Source: Wenjunlia tyrosinilytica
Lineage (GTDB): Bacteria; Actinomycetota; Actinomycetes; Streptomycetales; Streptomycetaceae
Assembly (NCBI RefSeq): GCF_014646055.1
Contig: NZ_BMMS01000023.1
Span: forward strand, 62,194 to 126,193
Reading direction: 5' to 3'
Length of the DNA stretch: 64,000 nucleotides
The notes under the pieces were generated by a model that was given only the letters and a program-made list of their open reading frames with translations, searched no databases and was not told the origin of the DNA. A program made the position numbers and the translations under genes. Shown in pieces: positions 57,681 through 64,000 of this stretch. How positions within the stretch are numbered: position 1 is the first letter of the stretch; each line of letters starts with the position of its first letter.

Positions 57681-58694
57681 ATGCCCTCTTCTGTCATGCC
57701 CACGTCCAGGATCGATGGTCGGCAGTCGCCCGCCGCCGTCTCCACCGCCGGTCTGCGCAAGTCGTACGGCGACAAGACCGTGCTCAACGGCATCGACCTG
57801 CACATCCCGGCCGGGTCCGTGTTCGCGCTGCTCGGGCCCAACGGCGCCGGCAAGACCACCACCGTGCACATCCTGTCCACCCTCATCGCCGCCGACAGCG
57901 GCCGGGCCCAGGTCGCGGGCCACGACGTCGCCACGTCACCGGACGGGGTGCGCGCCGCGATCGGCGTCACCGGGCAGTTCTCCGCCGTGGACGGCCTGAT
58001 CACCGGCGAGGAGAACATGCTCCTCATGGCCGACCTGCACCACCTGTCCAAGCGCGAGGCCCGCCGCACCACCGCCGAGCTGCTGGAGCGCTTCGACCTG
58101 GTGGAAGCCGCCAACAAGCCCGCCTCCAGCTACTCCGGCGGCATGAAGCGCCGCCTCGACATCGCCATGACCCTGGTCGGCGACCCGCGGATCATCTTCC
58201 TCGACGAGCCCACCACCGGCCTCGACCCCCGCAGCCGCCACAACATGTGGCAGATCATCCGCGAGCTGGTCTCCGACGGGGTGACCGTTCTCCTCACCAC
58301 GCAGTACCTGCAGGAGGCCGACGAGCTCGCGGACCGTATCGCGGTGCTGCACGAGGGCAGGATCGCCGCCGAGGGGACCGCGGACGAGCTGAAGCGGCTC
58401 ATCCCGGGCGGGCACGTGCGGCTGCGCTTCTGCGACCCGTCCACCTACCGGTGCGCAGCCGACGCGATCCGCGAGGTCACCCGGGACGACGAGGCGCTGT
58501 CGCTGCAGATCCCCAGCGACGGCAGCCAGCGCGAACTGCGCTCCATCCTCGACCGGCTGGACCGGGCCGGCATCGAGGCCGACGAACTCACCGTGCACAC
58601 CCCCGATCTCGACGACGTCTTCTTCGCCCTGACCGGCTCCAACCAGCCGAACCAGCCGAACCAGCCGAACCAGCCCAAGGAGGCTGTCCGATGA
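57681..58694 (+). CDS. DrrA-type ABC exporter ATPase
   Basis: The product is 337 aa (ribosome site GGAAGG). Walker A GPNGAGKTTT is near residue 54, the signature YSGGMKRRLDIAMTL, Walker B IIFLDEPTTGLDPRSR and H-loop TTQYLQEADELADRIAVL are all typical of the daunorubicin-resistance ATP-binding family. The C-terminal DrrA domain (about 235-315) ends TPDLDDVFFALTG, then a run of four Asn-Gln-Pro repeats. Its TGA overlaps the permease ATG. It likely exports a drug or lipid-like compound. Confidence 0.92.
   Translation: MPSSVMPTSRIDGRQSPAAVSTAGLRKSYGDKTVLNGIDLHIPAGSVFALLGPNGAGKTTTVHILSTLIAADSGRAQVAGHDVATSPDGVRAAIGVTGQFSAVDGLITGEENMLLMADLHHLSKREARRTTAELLERFDLVEAANKPASSYSGGMKRRLDIAMTLVGDPRIIFLDEPTTGLDPRSRHNMWQIIRELVSDGVTVLLTTQYLQEADELADRIAVLHEGRIAAEGTADELKRLIPGGHVRLRFCDPSTYRCAADAIREVTRDDEALSLQIPSDGSQRELRSILDRLDRAGIEADELTVHTPDLDDVFFALTGSNQPNQPNQPNQPKEAVR
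58641..58676 (+). repeat. 9-bp tandem repeat encoding (Asn-Gln-Pro)4
   Basis: AACCAGCCG is present three times exactly and once with a final C at 58641-58676, near the 3' end of the DrrA-type gene. Slippage in 9-bp steps would change only the tail length and the spacing to the overlapping permease start. Confidence 0.85.
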
Positions 58695-59482
58695 GCTCCC
58701 TGGCCCTCGCTGTGCGCGACGCGTCCACGATGCTGCGCCGCAACCTCCTGCACGCGCGGCGCTACCCGTCCCTCACCCTGAACCTGCTGCTCACGCCGGT
58801 CGTCCTGCTGCTGCTCTTCGTCTACATCTTCGGAGACGTGATGAGCGCGGGCATCGGCGGCGGCGGCGCCGACCGCTCCGCCTACATCGCCTACCTCGTG
58901 CCGGGCATCGCGCTGATGACCATCGGCGGCACCGTGGTCGGGACCGCGGTGTCCGTCTCCAACGACATGACCGAGGGCATCATGGCCCGCTTCCGTACGA
59001 TGGCGATCCACCGCGGCTCGGTACTCATCGGGCACGTCGTCGGCAGCGTGCTGCAGTCGGTCATGAGCGTGGTCATCGTGGGTGCCGTCGCCGTGGCCAT
59101 CGGCTTCCGGTCCACGGATGCCACGGCCCTGGAGTGGCTGGCGGCGTTCGGGCTGCTCGCGCTGGTCGCCCTGGCGCTCACCTGGATCGCGGTCGGGATG
59201 GGCATGGTCAGCCCGAACGCCGAGGCGGCCGGCAACAACGCACTGCCGCTGATCGTCCTGCCGCTCATCTCGAGCGCCTTCGTCCCGGTCGACGCGATGC
59301 CCGGCTGGTTCCAGCCGATCGCCGAGTACCAGCCGTTCACCCCGGCCATCGAGACCCTGCGCGGCCTGCTGCTCGGCAGCGAGATCGGCCACAACGGATG
59401 GCTCGCCATCGTCTGGTGCCTGGCTCTCTCCGCGCTCGGCTACTTGTGGTCGAAGGCGGTTTTCAACCGCGACCCGAAGTAG
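58691..59482 (+). CDS. DrrB-type ABC-2 permease
   Basis: The product is 263 aa from ATG 58691 (ATGA overlap). It has six hydrophobic segments, beginning LTLNLLLTPVVLLLLFVYIF; the ABC-2 motif AGNNALPLIVLPLISSAFVPVDAMPGW-type loop (here NALPLIVLPLISSAFVPVDA), and PFTPAIETLRGLLLG are the DrrB hallmarks. It forms the membrane part of the exporter with the DrrA-type ATPase. Confidence 0.93.
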   Translation: MSSLALAVRDASTMLRRNLLHARRYPSLTLNLLLTPVVLLLLFVYIFGDVMSAGIGGGGADRSAYIAYLVPGIALMTIGGTVVGTAVSVSNDMTEGIMARFRTMAIHRGSVLIGHVVGSVLQSVMSVVIVGAVAVAIGFRSTDATALEWLAAFGLLALVALALTWIAVGMGMVSPNAEAAGNNALPLIVLPLISSAFVPVDAMPGWFQPIAEYQPFTPAIETLRGLLLGSEIGHNGWLAIVWCLALSALGYLWSKAVFNRDPK

Positions 59483-60115
59483 CCGAGACGACCGCGCGGG
59501 CCGTATCCCGCAGCTCGTCCCGCCCGAGGGCGGCGTACTCCGACACCGCGTCGGCGTACGCCGCCCCTCCACGCCCTGGGCCGCCCGCCGGCCGGGCCGC
59601 GGACATCGTCGGCCGGAACCCGCGCTGCACCCGCATCCGTTCGGCCGGCGCGATCAGCCGTACGGTGAGGTGTCCCCGGACGCGGCCCCGGCCAACTGAT
59701 TGCCTGGGCGTTTACCGGCGTGAGGCTTCGTGCTCAGTGGAACCAGACGACGAGTCGGACGTTTTCCGGGCCATGGAGCTCGTTGAGCGCAGCGCTCACG
59801 TTCCGAACCGGGCCCAAAAGGCTCTGGCTCTCCCGCCTGCGAGGCGTCCAGGCGGGGGGAGTTGGCCGCGCGCCGGCCTTCGCGGAGCAGCGGCTGGGCA
59901 GGGCTTGGGCCACCAGGCCTTTTCGATCTCGGTCGTATCCGGCGGCACGGCCAGCAGGTCCCAGCGCCCCTGGCCGGGCGCGAGCAGGACGACAGAGAGC
60001 GCTGCGGCGGTGGGAAAGGAGCGGCTCACTTGTCCCCGGCTTCTCGGCCCCGCCCGTCGCGACCGGCTGCCGGACTGCCCCGGTGTGCTAAACAGGGAGC
60101 AACCAAAGGGGTATT
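59483..60115. other. 630-bp gap, one short coding-like fragment
   Basis: On the minus strand, from GTG 60029, a fragment reads VSRSFPTAAALSVVLLAPGQ then GRWDLLAVPPDTTEIEKAWW before becoming Pro/Arg-rich near 59900. It could be the first part of a truncated gene; no family was recognised. There is no terminator of note after the permease. The last ~60 bases hold the promoter of the dehydrogenase gene. Confidence 0.3.
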
Positions 60116-61294
60116 TTGCAGCAGCTCACGCTCGGAATCATGTCGCAGACCCGCAAGGAGAACGAGCATCGTCTGCCCGTTCACCCCGCTCATTTCGACC
60201 GAATCGACGCCGGTCTCCGCAAGCGCATCTACCTCCAGGAGAACTACGGGGAGTATTTCGGCGTCCCGGACAGCCGGCTCGCCCCACTCGTCGCGGGCTT
60301 CCGCACACGCGAGGAACTCATCGCCGGCTGCGATGTCATCCTGCTGGCCAAACCGCTCCCCGAAGACCTGGCGGAACTGCGCGAGGGCCAGGTCTTGTGG
60401 GGCTGGCCGCACTGTGTCCAGGACGAGAAGGTCACCCAGACCGCCATCGACCGGCGGCTGACCCTGATCGCCTTCGAAGCGATGAACCACTGGACCCGCA
60501 GCGGCGCCTTCAACCTGCACGTCTTCCACAAGAACAACGAGCTGGCCGGGTACTCCTCGGTCCTGCACGCCATGCAGCTGACCGGCGTGACAGGCGACTA
60601 CGGGCGGCGGCATCGCGCGGTCGTCATCGGCTTCGGCGCGACCGCCCGCGGCGCGGTGACCGCGCTCAGCGCCCTGGGCGTGCACGACGTCGACGTGCTC
60701 ACCGCGCGTGGCGTCACCGCCGTCAGCTCTCCCATCCACTCCGCGCGGATCGTCCACTTCGACCACGACAAGGCCGACGGGACCCTCGACCCGCGACGCA
60801 GTGTCGCCCTCACCGAGGACGGCCCGCTGCCGCTGGCCGAGTTCCTCGCCGGGCACGACATCATCGTCAACTGCGTGCTGCAGGACACCGACGCGCCGCT
60901 GATGTTCCTGATAGACGAGGACCTGCCCAAGCTGGCCCCCGGTACCCTGGTCATCGACGTCTCCTGCGACGAGGGCATGGGCTTCGACTGGGCCCGGCCC
61001 ACCACCTTCACCGACCCGATGTTCACCGTCGGCGACCACGTCAGGTACTACGGGGTGGACCACAGCCCGTCCTACCTGTGGGACTCCGCGACCTGGGAGA
61101 ACAGCGAGGCCCTCCTGCCGTATCTGGACGTCGTGCTCCAGGGCCCCGACGGCTGGGACGCCGACGACACGATCGGGCGCGCCATCGAGATCCGCCGGGG
61201 TGTCGTCCAGAACCGCAAGGTGCTCGCCTTCCAGCACCGAACCGCCCAGTACCCGCACGTCCAGGAGGAGACCCGGGCGGCGTCGCGGCCGTAG
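60116..61294 (+). CDS. N5-(carboxyethyl)ornithine synthase-like dehydrogenase
   Basis: The product is 392 aa from TTG 60116 with AAAGGGG five to six bases upstream. LGIMSQTRKENEHRLPVHPA and YLQENYGEYFGVPDSRL match the N-terminus of the alanine-dehydrogenase/ornithine-carboxyethyl-synthase family; VVIGFGATARGAVTALSALG is the NAD(P) Rossmann loop near 164-183; NHWTRSGAFNLHVFHKNNEL is specific to this branch. Relatives join pyruvate to ornithine (or lysine) reductively. The substrate cannot be fixed from sequence. Confidence 0.82.
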   Translation: MQQLTLGIMSQTRKENEHRLPVHPAHFDRIDAGLRKRIYLQENYGEYFGVPDSRLAPLVAGFRTREELIAGCDVILLAKPLPEDLAELREGQVLWGWPHCVQDEKVTQTAIDRRLTLIAFEAMNHWTRSGAFNLHVFHKNNELAGYSSVLHAMQLTGVTGDYGRRHRAVVIGFGATARGAVTALSALGVHDVDVLTARGVTAVSSPIHSARIVHFDHDKADGTLDPRRSVALTEDGPLPLAEFLAGHDIIVNCVLQDTDAPLMFLIDEDLPKLAPGTLVIDVSCDEGMGFDWARPTTFTDPMFTVGDHVRYYGVDHSPSYLWDSATWENSEALLPYLDVVLQGPDGWDADDTIGRAIEIRRGVVQNRKVLAFQHRTAQYPHVQEETRAASRP

Positions 61295-61565
61295 CGGTGG
61301 GGCATCCGGCGTCCAGTCGTCCTGCGACCGCCGTCGGGCCTTCCGGGGTGCCGATGGTCCCTACCACCGTGGAGGTGAAGCTCCTGGTGGACGGGTTGCC
61401 GACCAACAGCAGACCTGTCCGCCCGGAGCTTGACGTGCCTGTCTGCGCATCGGGTCTTGATCCGTCCGGCCCGGCCCTTTCGGCAGCGCTGGGGCTGCGG
61501 CAGACGGGGCAGGGGTCACCGCCGGGGAGGGTGCCCCAGTCGGAGCACAGCGGGCAGGATGCCAT
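61041..61565 (-). CDS. Cys-motif hypothetical protein, 3' part doubtful
   Basis: From ATG 61565, immediately after the upstream TAG: MASCPLCSDWGTLPGGDPCP then VCRSPSAAERAGPDG. Two CxxC pairs (CPLC, CPVC) spaced by about 14 residues suggest a small zinc ribbon. The frame continues to 61041 but runs 254 bases antisense into the dehydrogenase gene and becomes Arg/Ser-rich, so the true protein probably ends, or was truncated, near 61300. It is the third of three tightly packed small genes. Confidence 0.45.
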   Translation of the reverse strand: MASCPLCSDWGTLPGGDPCPVCRSPSAAERAGPDGSRPDAQTGTSSSGRTGLLLVGNPSTRSFTSTVVGTIGTPEGPTAVAGRLDAGCPTATAATPPGSPPGRAGTGRFGAGRRAPCGSGRHPGGSRWRARSCRRRPSRRGPGARRPDTAGGPRCSPRSRSPTGRTGCGPPRST

Positions 61566-61667
61566 CTACCGGCCCTCCCGCAAGTGCCTGGCGCGCTCCG
61601 CGGCGGCGGCAGCCTCCCTGATCCGGTCGAGCCTGCGTGCGACGTCTTCGGTCAGGCGCTCGCTCAT
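61566..61667 (-). CDS. 33-aa protein
   Basis: MSERLTEDVARRLDRIREAA then AAAERARHLREGR, a single charged helix. ATG 61667 overlaps the TGA of the gene before it (ATGA), and its TAG directly precedes the next ATG. The coupling on both sides supports expression. The helix may dimerise as a coiled coil. Similar tiny proteins are common in actinobacterial integrative elements. Confidence 0.55.
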   Translation of the reverse strand: MSERLTEDVARRLDRIREAAAAAERARHLREGR

Positions 61668-61780
61668 CGGGCACCGCCCGTCCTGCGTTTGTCGGCCTCG
61701 CGGGCCCGGCGCAGCGCTTCGTCCTGCTGGGTGGGGTGGTCGTCAGCCGCGGTGATCACGACTGCCATGATGTGGACCAT
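61664..61780 (-). CDS. 38-aa protein, first of a three-gene mini-cluster
   Basis: MVHIMAVVITAADDHPTQQD then EALRRAREADKRRTGGAR, from ATG 61780 with AGAGG eight bases upstream. A short hydrophobic strand is followed by a charged helix. It is longer in frame upstream (to 61870), but that part crosses the strong hairpin at 61813-61846 and is rejected. No function is known. Confidence 0.5.
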   Translation of the reverse strand: MVHIMAVVITAADDHPTQQDEALRRAREADKRRTGGAR

Positions 61781-61812
61781 CAGGTCCGCCTCTCTGTCAG
61801 GTGGGTCCTGTA

Positions 61813-61846
61813 GGCAGGGCCCCGGGGTTGCGCCCCCGGGGCCTGC
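61813..61846. promoter_or_regulatory. very stable hairpin upstream of the small-gene cluster
   Basis: GGCCCCGGGG and CCCCGGGGCC form a 10-bp stem around TTGCGC, extended by GGCAG/CTGCC with one bulged base. It lies 33 bases before the 38-aa gene on the minus strand. It could be a terminator of an upstream unit or a leader structure. Confidence 0.6.
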
Positions 61847-62043
61847 CGTTTGTCCGCCCTGCTGGGCCACGAGCGGCCACGGCCGCCCCGCACCACCACG
61901 AGGCAGGGGTGGCGCGGACTGTGGTCACTGGCAGGTGTGTCGGCGGATGATTCGTTGCACGACGTCGGGGCCGCCTGGTTGCCGCGGACGTCGTCGGGTC
62001 AGGTCACCCGGCCCGGCACGGCGTCGGGGTGGTCACCTGCACT

Positions 62044-62077
62044 ACCCATCACCACGCGCGTCCGGGTGGTGATGGGT
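62044..62077. repeat. 12-bp perfect inverted repeat with 10-bp spacer
   Basis: ACCCATCACCAC (62044-62055) and GTGGTGATGGGT (62066-62077) are exact complements around GCGCGTCCGG. It is in a non-coding stretch between the small-gene cluster and a broken gene. It could be a protein-binding site, a recombination or replication feature of an element, or a terminator. Confidence 0.7.
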
Positions 62078-62163
62078 CGGCGCTTTTCGGAGTTCTCGAG
62101 GAACGGGCGTTTCCTCCAGCCCTCTCGTGCAGCACCCCCGGGCAAACCTTGCATGCGGACACG

Positions 62164-62534
62164 GTGAGGGGGCCGGTGCTGGACCGGCACACCGCCCTCG
62201 TCACGATCCGCATCGTGCACAGCGACGACCGCGAGGTCGCCACCGATGTCGCATCCGCCCCTACCGAAGCCGGAATCCCGGACGGTGTGCTCACCGTGTG
62301 CGCCCCGGACGGGGACATGGCTTGGCCGGACCCGCCGTGGTCGCCTCCGGCACCGCGCATCCCCGCATCGAGTACGAAGCCGAGTGGGGCGACGTCGCCG
62401 CACTCGCCGGCCAGGCGCTGCCGTGGTGGCCCGACCTGCTGCGCCTGCCCCACCTGATCCGCGGGTGGAAGCCCGGCGCCCAGCCGGCCGTCGCGCCGGT
62501 CCGGCGAACAGCGCCTGCGCCACCACGGAGCTGA
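62164..62534 (+). pseudogene. hypothetical gene with one frameshift
   Basis: From GTG 62164: VRGPVLDRHTALVTIRIVHS, DDREVATDVASAPTEAGIPD, GVLTVCAPDGD. Near 62325 coding moves to another frame as AGPAVVASGTAHPRIEYEAE, WGDVAALAGQALPWWPDLLR, LPHLIRGWKPGA, ending at 62534. Joined, it would be about 122 aa. No family was recognised; proteins of this form occur with small element genes. The frameshift may be decay or error. Confidence 0.45.
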
Positions 62535-62721
62535 CCGCGCCCGGACGCGTTCGACCCGCGGCCTGGACGTCGAGTTCGAGGCGGACGAGGAAGTACCACT
62601 ACCGGCCGCGGCGCCGAAGAGCCGGACAGAGATCGTTTTCTCGCACGGCCGAGCGGAGGGCGGCCGGGGGCTGGCTCTGCCCCTTCAGCCATGCCGTGGG
62701 CATGCCGTGGCCATGCAGCGA

Positions 62722-64000
62722 CTACCTCTTGGTGTCCTTCGTCGACTGTCGGCTGGAGAGGGTCACGACGTGGGAGGTCCCAAGGACCTTGCCCTGCGCG
62801 TTCAGCGCCTTCACCTGGAAGTACGGTCCGGGGGCGTTCGTGGTGACGGCTGTCTCGAATCCGGACCGTGGAGCCTTTTCGACGACGACCGACAGGGAAT
62901 CGGCGTCGGGTCCGGCGAGTACCCGCCATGCTCTGGTCTGCGTCGAGCCGTTCCAGGAGGCGTAGACGACGCTGTGCCCGCCGTCGGACCGTGCCGCCGT
63001 TCTCGGCGGGTAGTACGGCGTGCCGATCCACTCGTTCCGAAACGCTCGATACGAGATGTTGGAGCCCGGCAGCTTCGCGTCGTAGAGCAGGTTGTGCAAG
63101 CCGCTGCCCTCGGTGTTCCCCGCACCCGCGTACTCCGAATAGTACGGGCTCTGGCCCCACCCGATGAATTCGTTGCCGTTGGAAAGGGCCTGGGTGTTTC
63201 CCTGGGTCGGTGATTCCAACGGCGGCTGGTGGTAGTAGGTCCTGTCCACGGTCGCCTTCCGGCTGTGGAGGTCAAGGTTGAGGATCAGGCCGTGCGACCG
63301 TTGTTCGGGGGCGCCGTCCGGAAGGTCGCAGCAGCCGTCGTCGAACATGCTGATCCGGTTTCCCGGCCGGAATCGGGCATCGTGCTGCCAGTAGAAGTCC
63401 GCGTTCGGCCCGAAGGTGAAGTCGCTCTTCTTCCCTCCGAGTTGCCAGCGGACCTTCCCGGATCTCTTTTCGACGTCGTAAACCGCCCACATGTTCCGGG
63501 CCGAGATCAACAGCCGGCCGTCAGGACCCTCGTCGACCGAGTTGATGTGGAAGGCGTCCCACACCCCGCCGGACGACGACGCACTCGAGGCCGCCTCCTC
63601 GGAATCGGCGGGGTCGATGTGGTCCAGCGCGTTCCACGAGTAGAGGAGTCTGCCCGTGGCGAGGTCGACCTCCTGGATCTCGCTGTTCTCGATGGCCCCG
63701 TTCTTCGGGCCCCCATAGCGAGTGAGATCCATGGGCACCGGTTTGGAGGCGATGAACAGCGCCGTTCCTCTGCGCGTCAGGGTGAATTCGTGCTCGTCCG
63801 GGTAGTAGCCGTGATGCGCGAACACCGTTTTGAGCAGGCGGTAGTGGGTGTCGTAGATGTAGTAGCACCCGCCCGGTTCCGGCGCACCGGCCGGCAGGTT
63901 GGTATAGGCCGGGGGAAGCGCGAGGGTGCCCTGCCACCAGGTCAGCACCGGTTGCCCCCGGTCCCCGCCGCCGGCGTAATAGGTCTGGACCTTGAAGTCG
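62722..64000 (-). CDS. arylsulfotransferase (ASST)-family protein, 5' end outside window
   Basis: 426 residues are visible; the frame is open to the window edge (…DFKVQTYYAGGGDRGQPVLT at the N-terminal side). Repeated blade-like segments typical of the ASST beta-propeller are present: GGCYYIYDTHYRLLKTVFAH, DEHEFTLTRRGTALFIASKP, GRLLYSWNALDHIDPAD, DAFHINSVDEGPDGRLLISA, SDFTFGPNADFYWQHDARFR. The conserved His residues (HEF, HIN, QHD) match the catalytic set of the family. C-terminal ~80 residues form a beta-sandwich. Members with signal peptides act outside the cell; the start is not visible here. Confidence 0.88.
   Translation of the reverse strand, partial: DFKVQTYYAGGGDRGQPVLTWWQGTLALPPAYTNLPAGAPEPGGCYYIYDTHYRLLKTVFAHHGYYPDEHEFTLTRRGTALFIASKPVPMDLTRYGGPKNGAIENSEIQEVDLATGRLLYSWNALDHIDPADSEEAASSASSSGGVWDAFHINSVDEGPDGRLLISARNMWAVYDVEKRSGKVRWQLGGKKSDFTFGPNADFYWQHDARFRPGNRISMFDDGCCDLPDGAPEQRSHGLILNLDLHSRKATVDRTYYHQPPLESPTQGNTQALSNGNEFIGWGQSPYYSEYAGAGNTEGSGLHNLLYDAKLPGSNISYRAFRNEWIGTPYYPPRTAARSDGGHSVVYASWNGSTQTRAWRVLAGPDADSLSVVVEKAPRSGFETAVTTNAPGPYFQVKALNAQGKVLGTSHVVTLSSRQSTKDTKR

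Noticed and set aside
59134-61755. 873-aa plus-strand frame spanning 59.1-61.8 kb
   Set aside because: It crosses the end of the permease and the dehydrogenase in the wrong frame and shows only Arg/Pro/Gly composition.

Overview
The window is very GC-rich and dense with genes on both strands. Many genes are joined by ATGA or GTGA stop/start overlaps, and GTG, TTG and one probable CTG start occur. This, with SARP, LAL/LuxR, ROK, TetR and LysR regulators, a cytoplasmic-type contractile injection system and many Streptomyces-like small proteins, points to a Streptomyces or close relative. No rRNA, tRNA or CRISPR array was seen.

1-11.5 kb: the upstream part of an extracellular contractile injection system (eCIS) operon on the minus strand. 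In transcription order it encodes a SARP/BTAD regulator, a 76-aa protein, an AAA+ ATPase, a DUF4255 tail-terminator-like protein, sheath, tube, three small assembly or unknown proteins, a LysM tube-cap protein and the start of a gpD-like baseplate hub that leaves the window. A large LuxR-family (LAL) ATPase regulator is divergent, across a 447-bp gap with a 21-bp direct repeat.

11.5-13.4 kb: decayed mobile DNA (transposase tail, integrase start). 13.4-19.0 kb: a tight operon of ROK regulator, M20 peptidase, lipoprotein, permease and ATPase, likely a ribose-type ABC importer coupled to a hydrolase. 19-28.3 kb: accessory zone with a broken FtsX/MacB-like permease, a two-gene ABC unit, a DUF475/TerC-type membrane protein, a P-loop kinase, broken M20 and methyltransferase genes, a Fic-type toxin-antitoxin pair, an IS4 transposase wreck and an APH-family gene.

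28.3-37.5 kb: a proline iminopeptidase, then a plasmid- or element-like stretch: an XRE-HTH/P-loop/repeat protein resembling a STAND sensor, integrase remnants, a large beta-rich repeat protein resembling a fibre, and two copies of a small-gene pair flanking a nucleoside 2-deoxyribosyltransferase-like gene.

37.6-42.2 kb: a tautomerase divergent from LysR, a GlxA/AraC regulator and a DUF4331 protein. 42.2-47.3 kb: a TetR-controlled operon of two metallo-beta-lactamase-fold proteins, an NTF2-like protein and a truncated quinone oxidoreductase, then an autoregulated membrane-protein/winged-helix pair. Both units have paired palindromic operators.

47.3-55.7 kb: a repeat protein, small hypotheticals, an alpha/beta hydrolase, a membrane-anchored Mrr-like nuclease module, a cold-shock-domain protein with a clear terminator, and a VOC protein. 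55.7-59.5 kb: an RHH regulator behind a large palindrome, DUF4097 and a DrrA/DrrB-type exporter. 59.5-64 kb: an N5-(carboxyethyl)ornithine-synthase-like dehydrogenase, tiny element-type genes, two strong hairpins, and an arylsulfotransferase-family gene cut by the window end.

Intact operons alternate with broken genes, so the window looks like a chromosome-arm-like accessory region. Several single-base frameshifts could be true decay or sequencing error; the sequence alone cannot say which.
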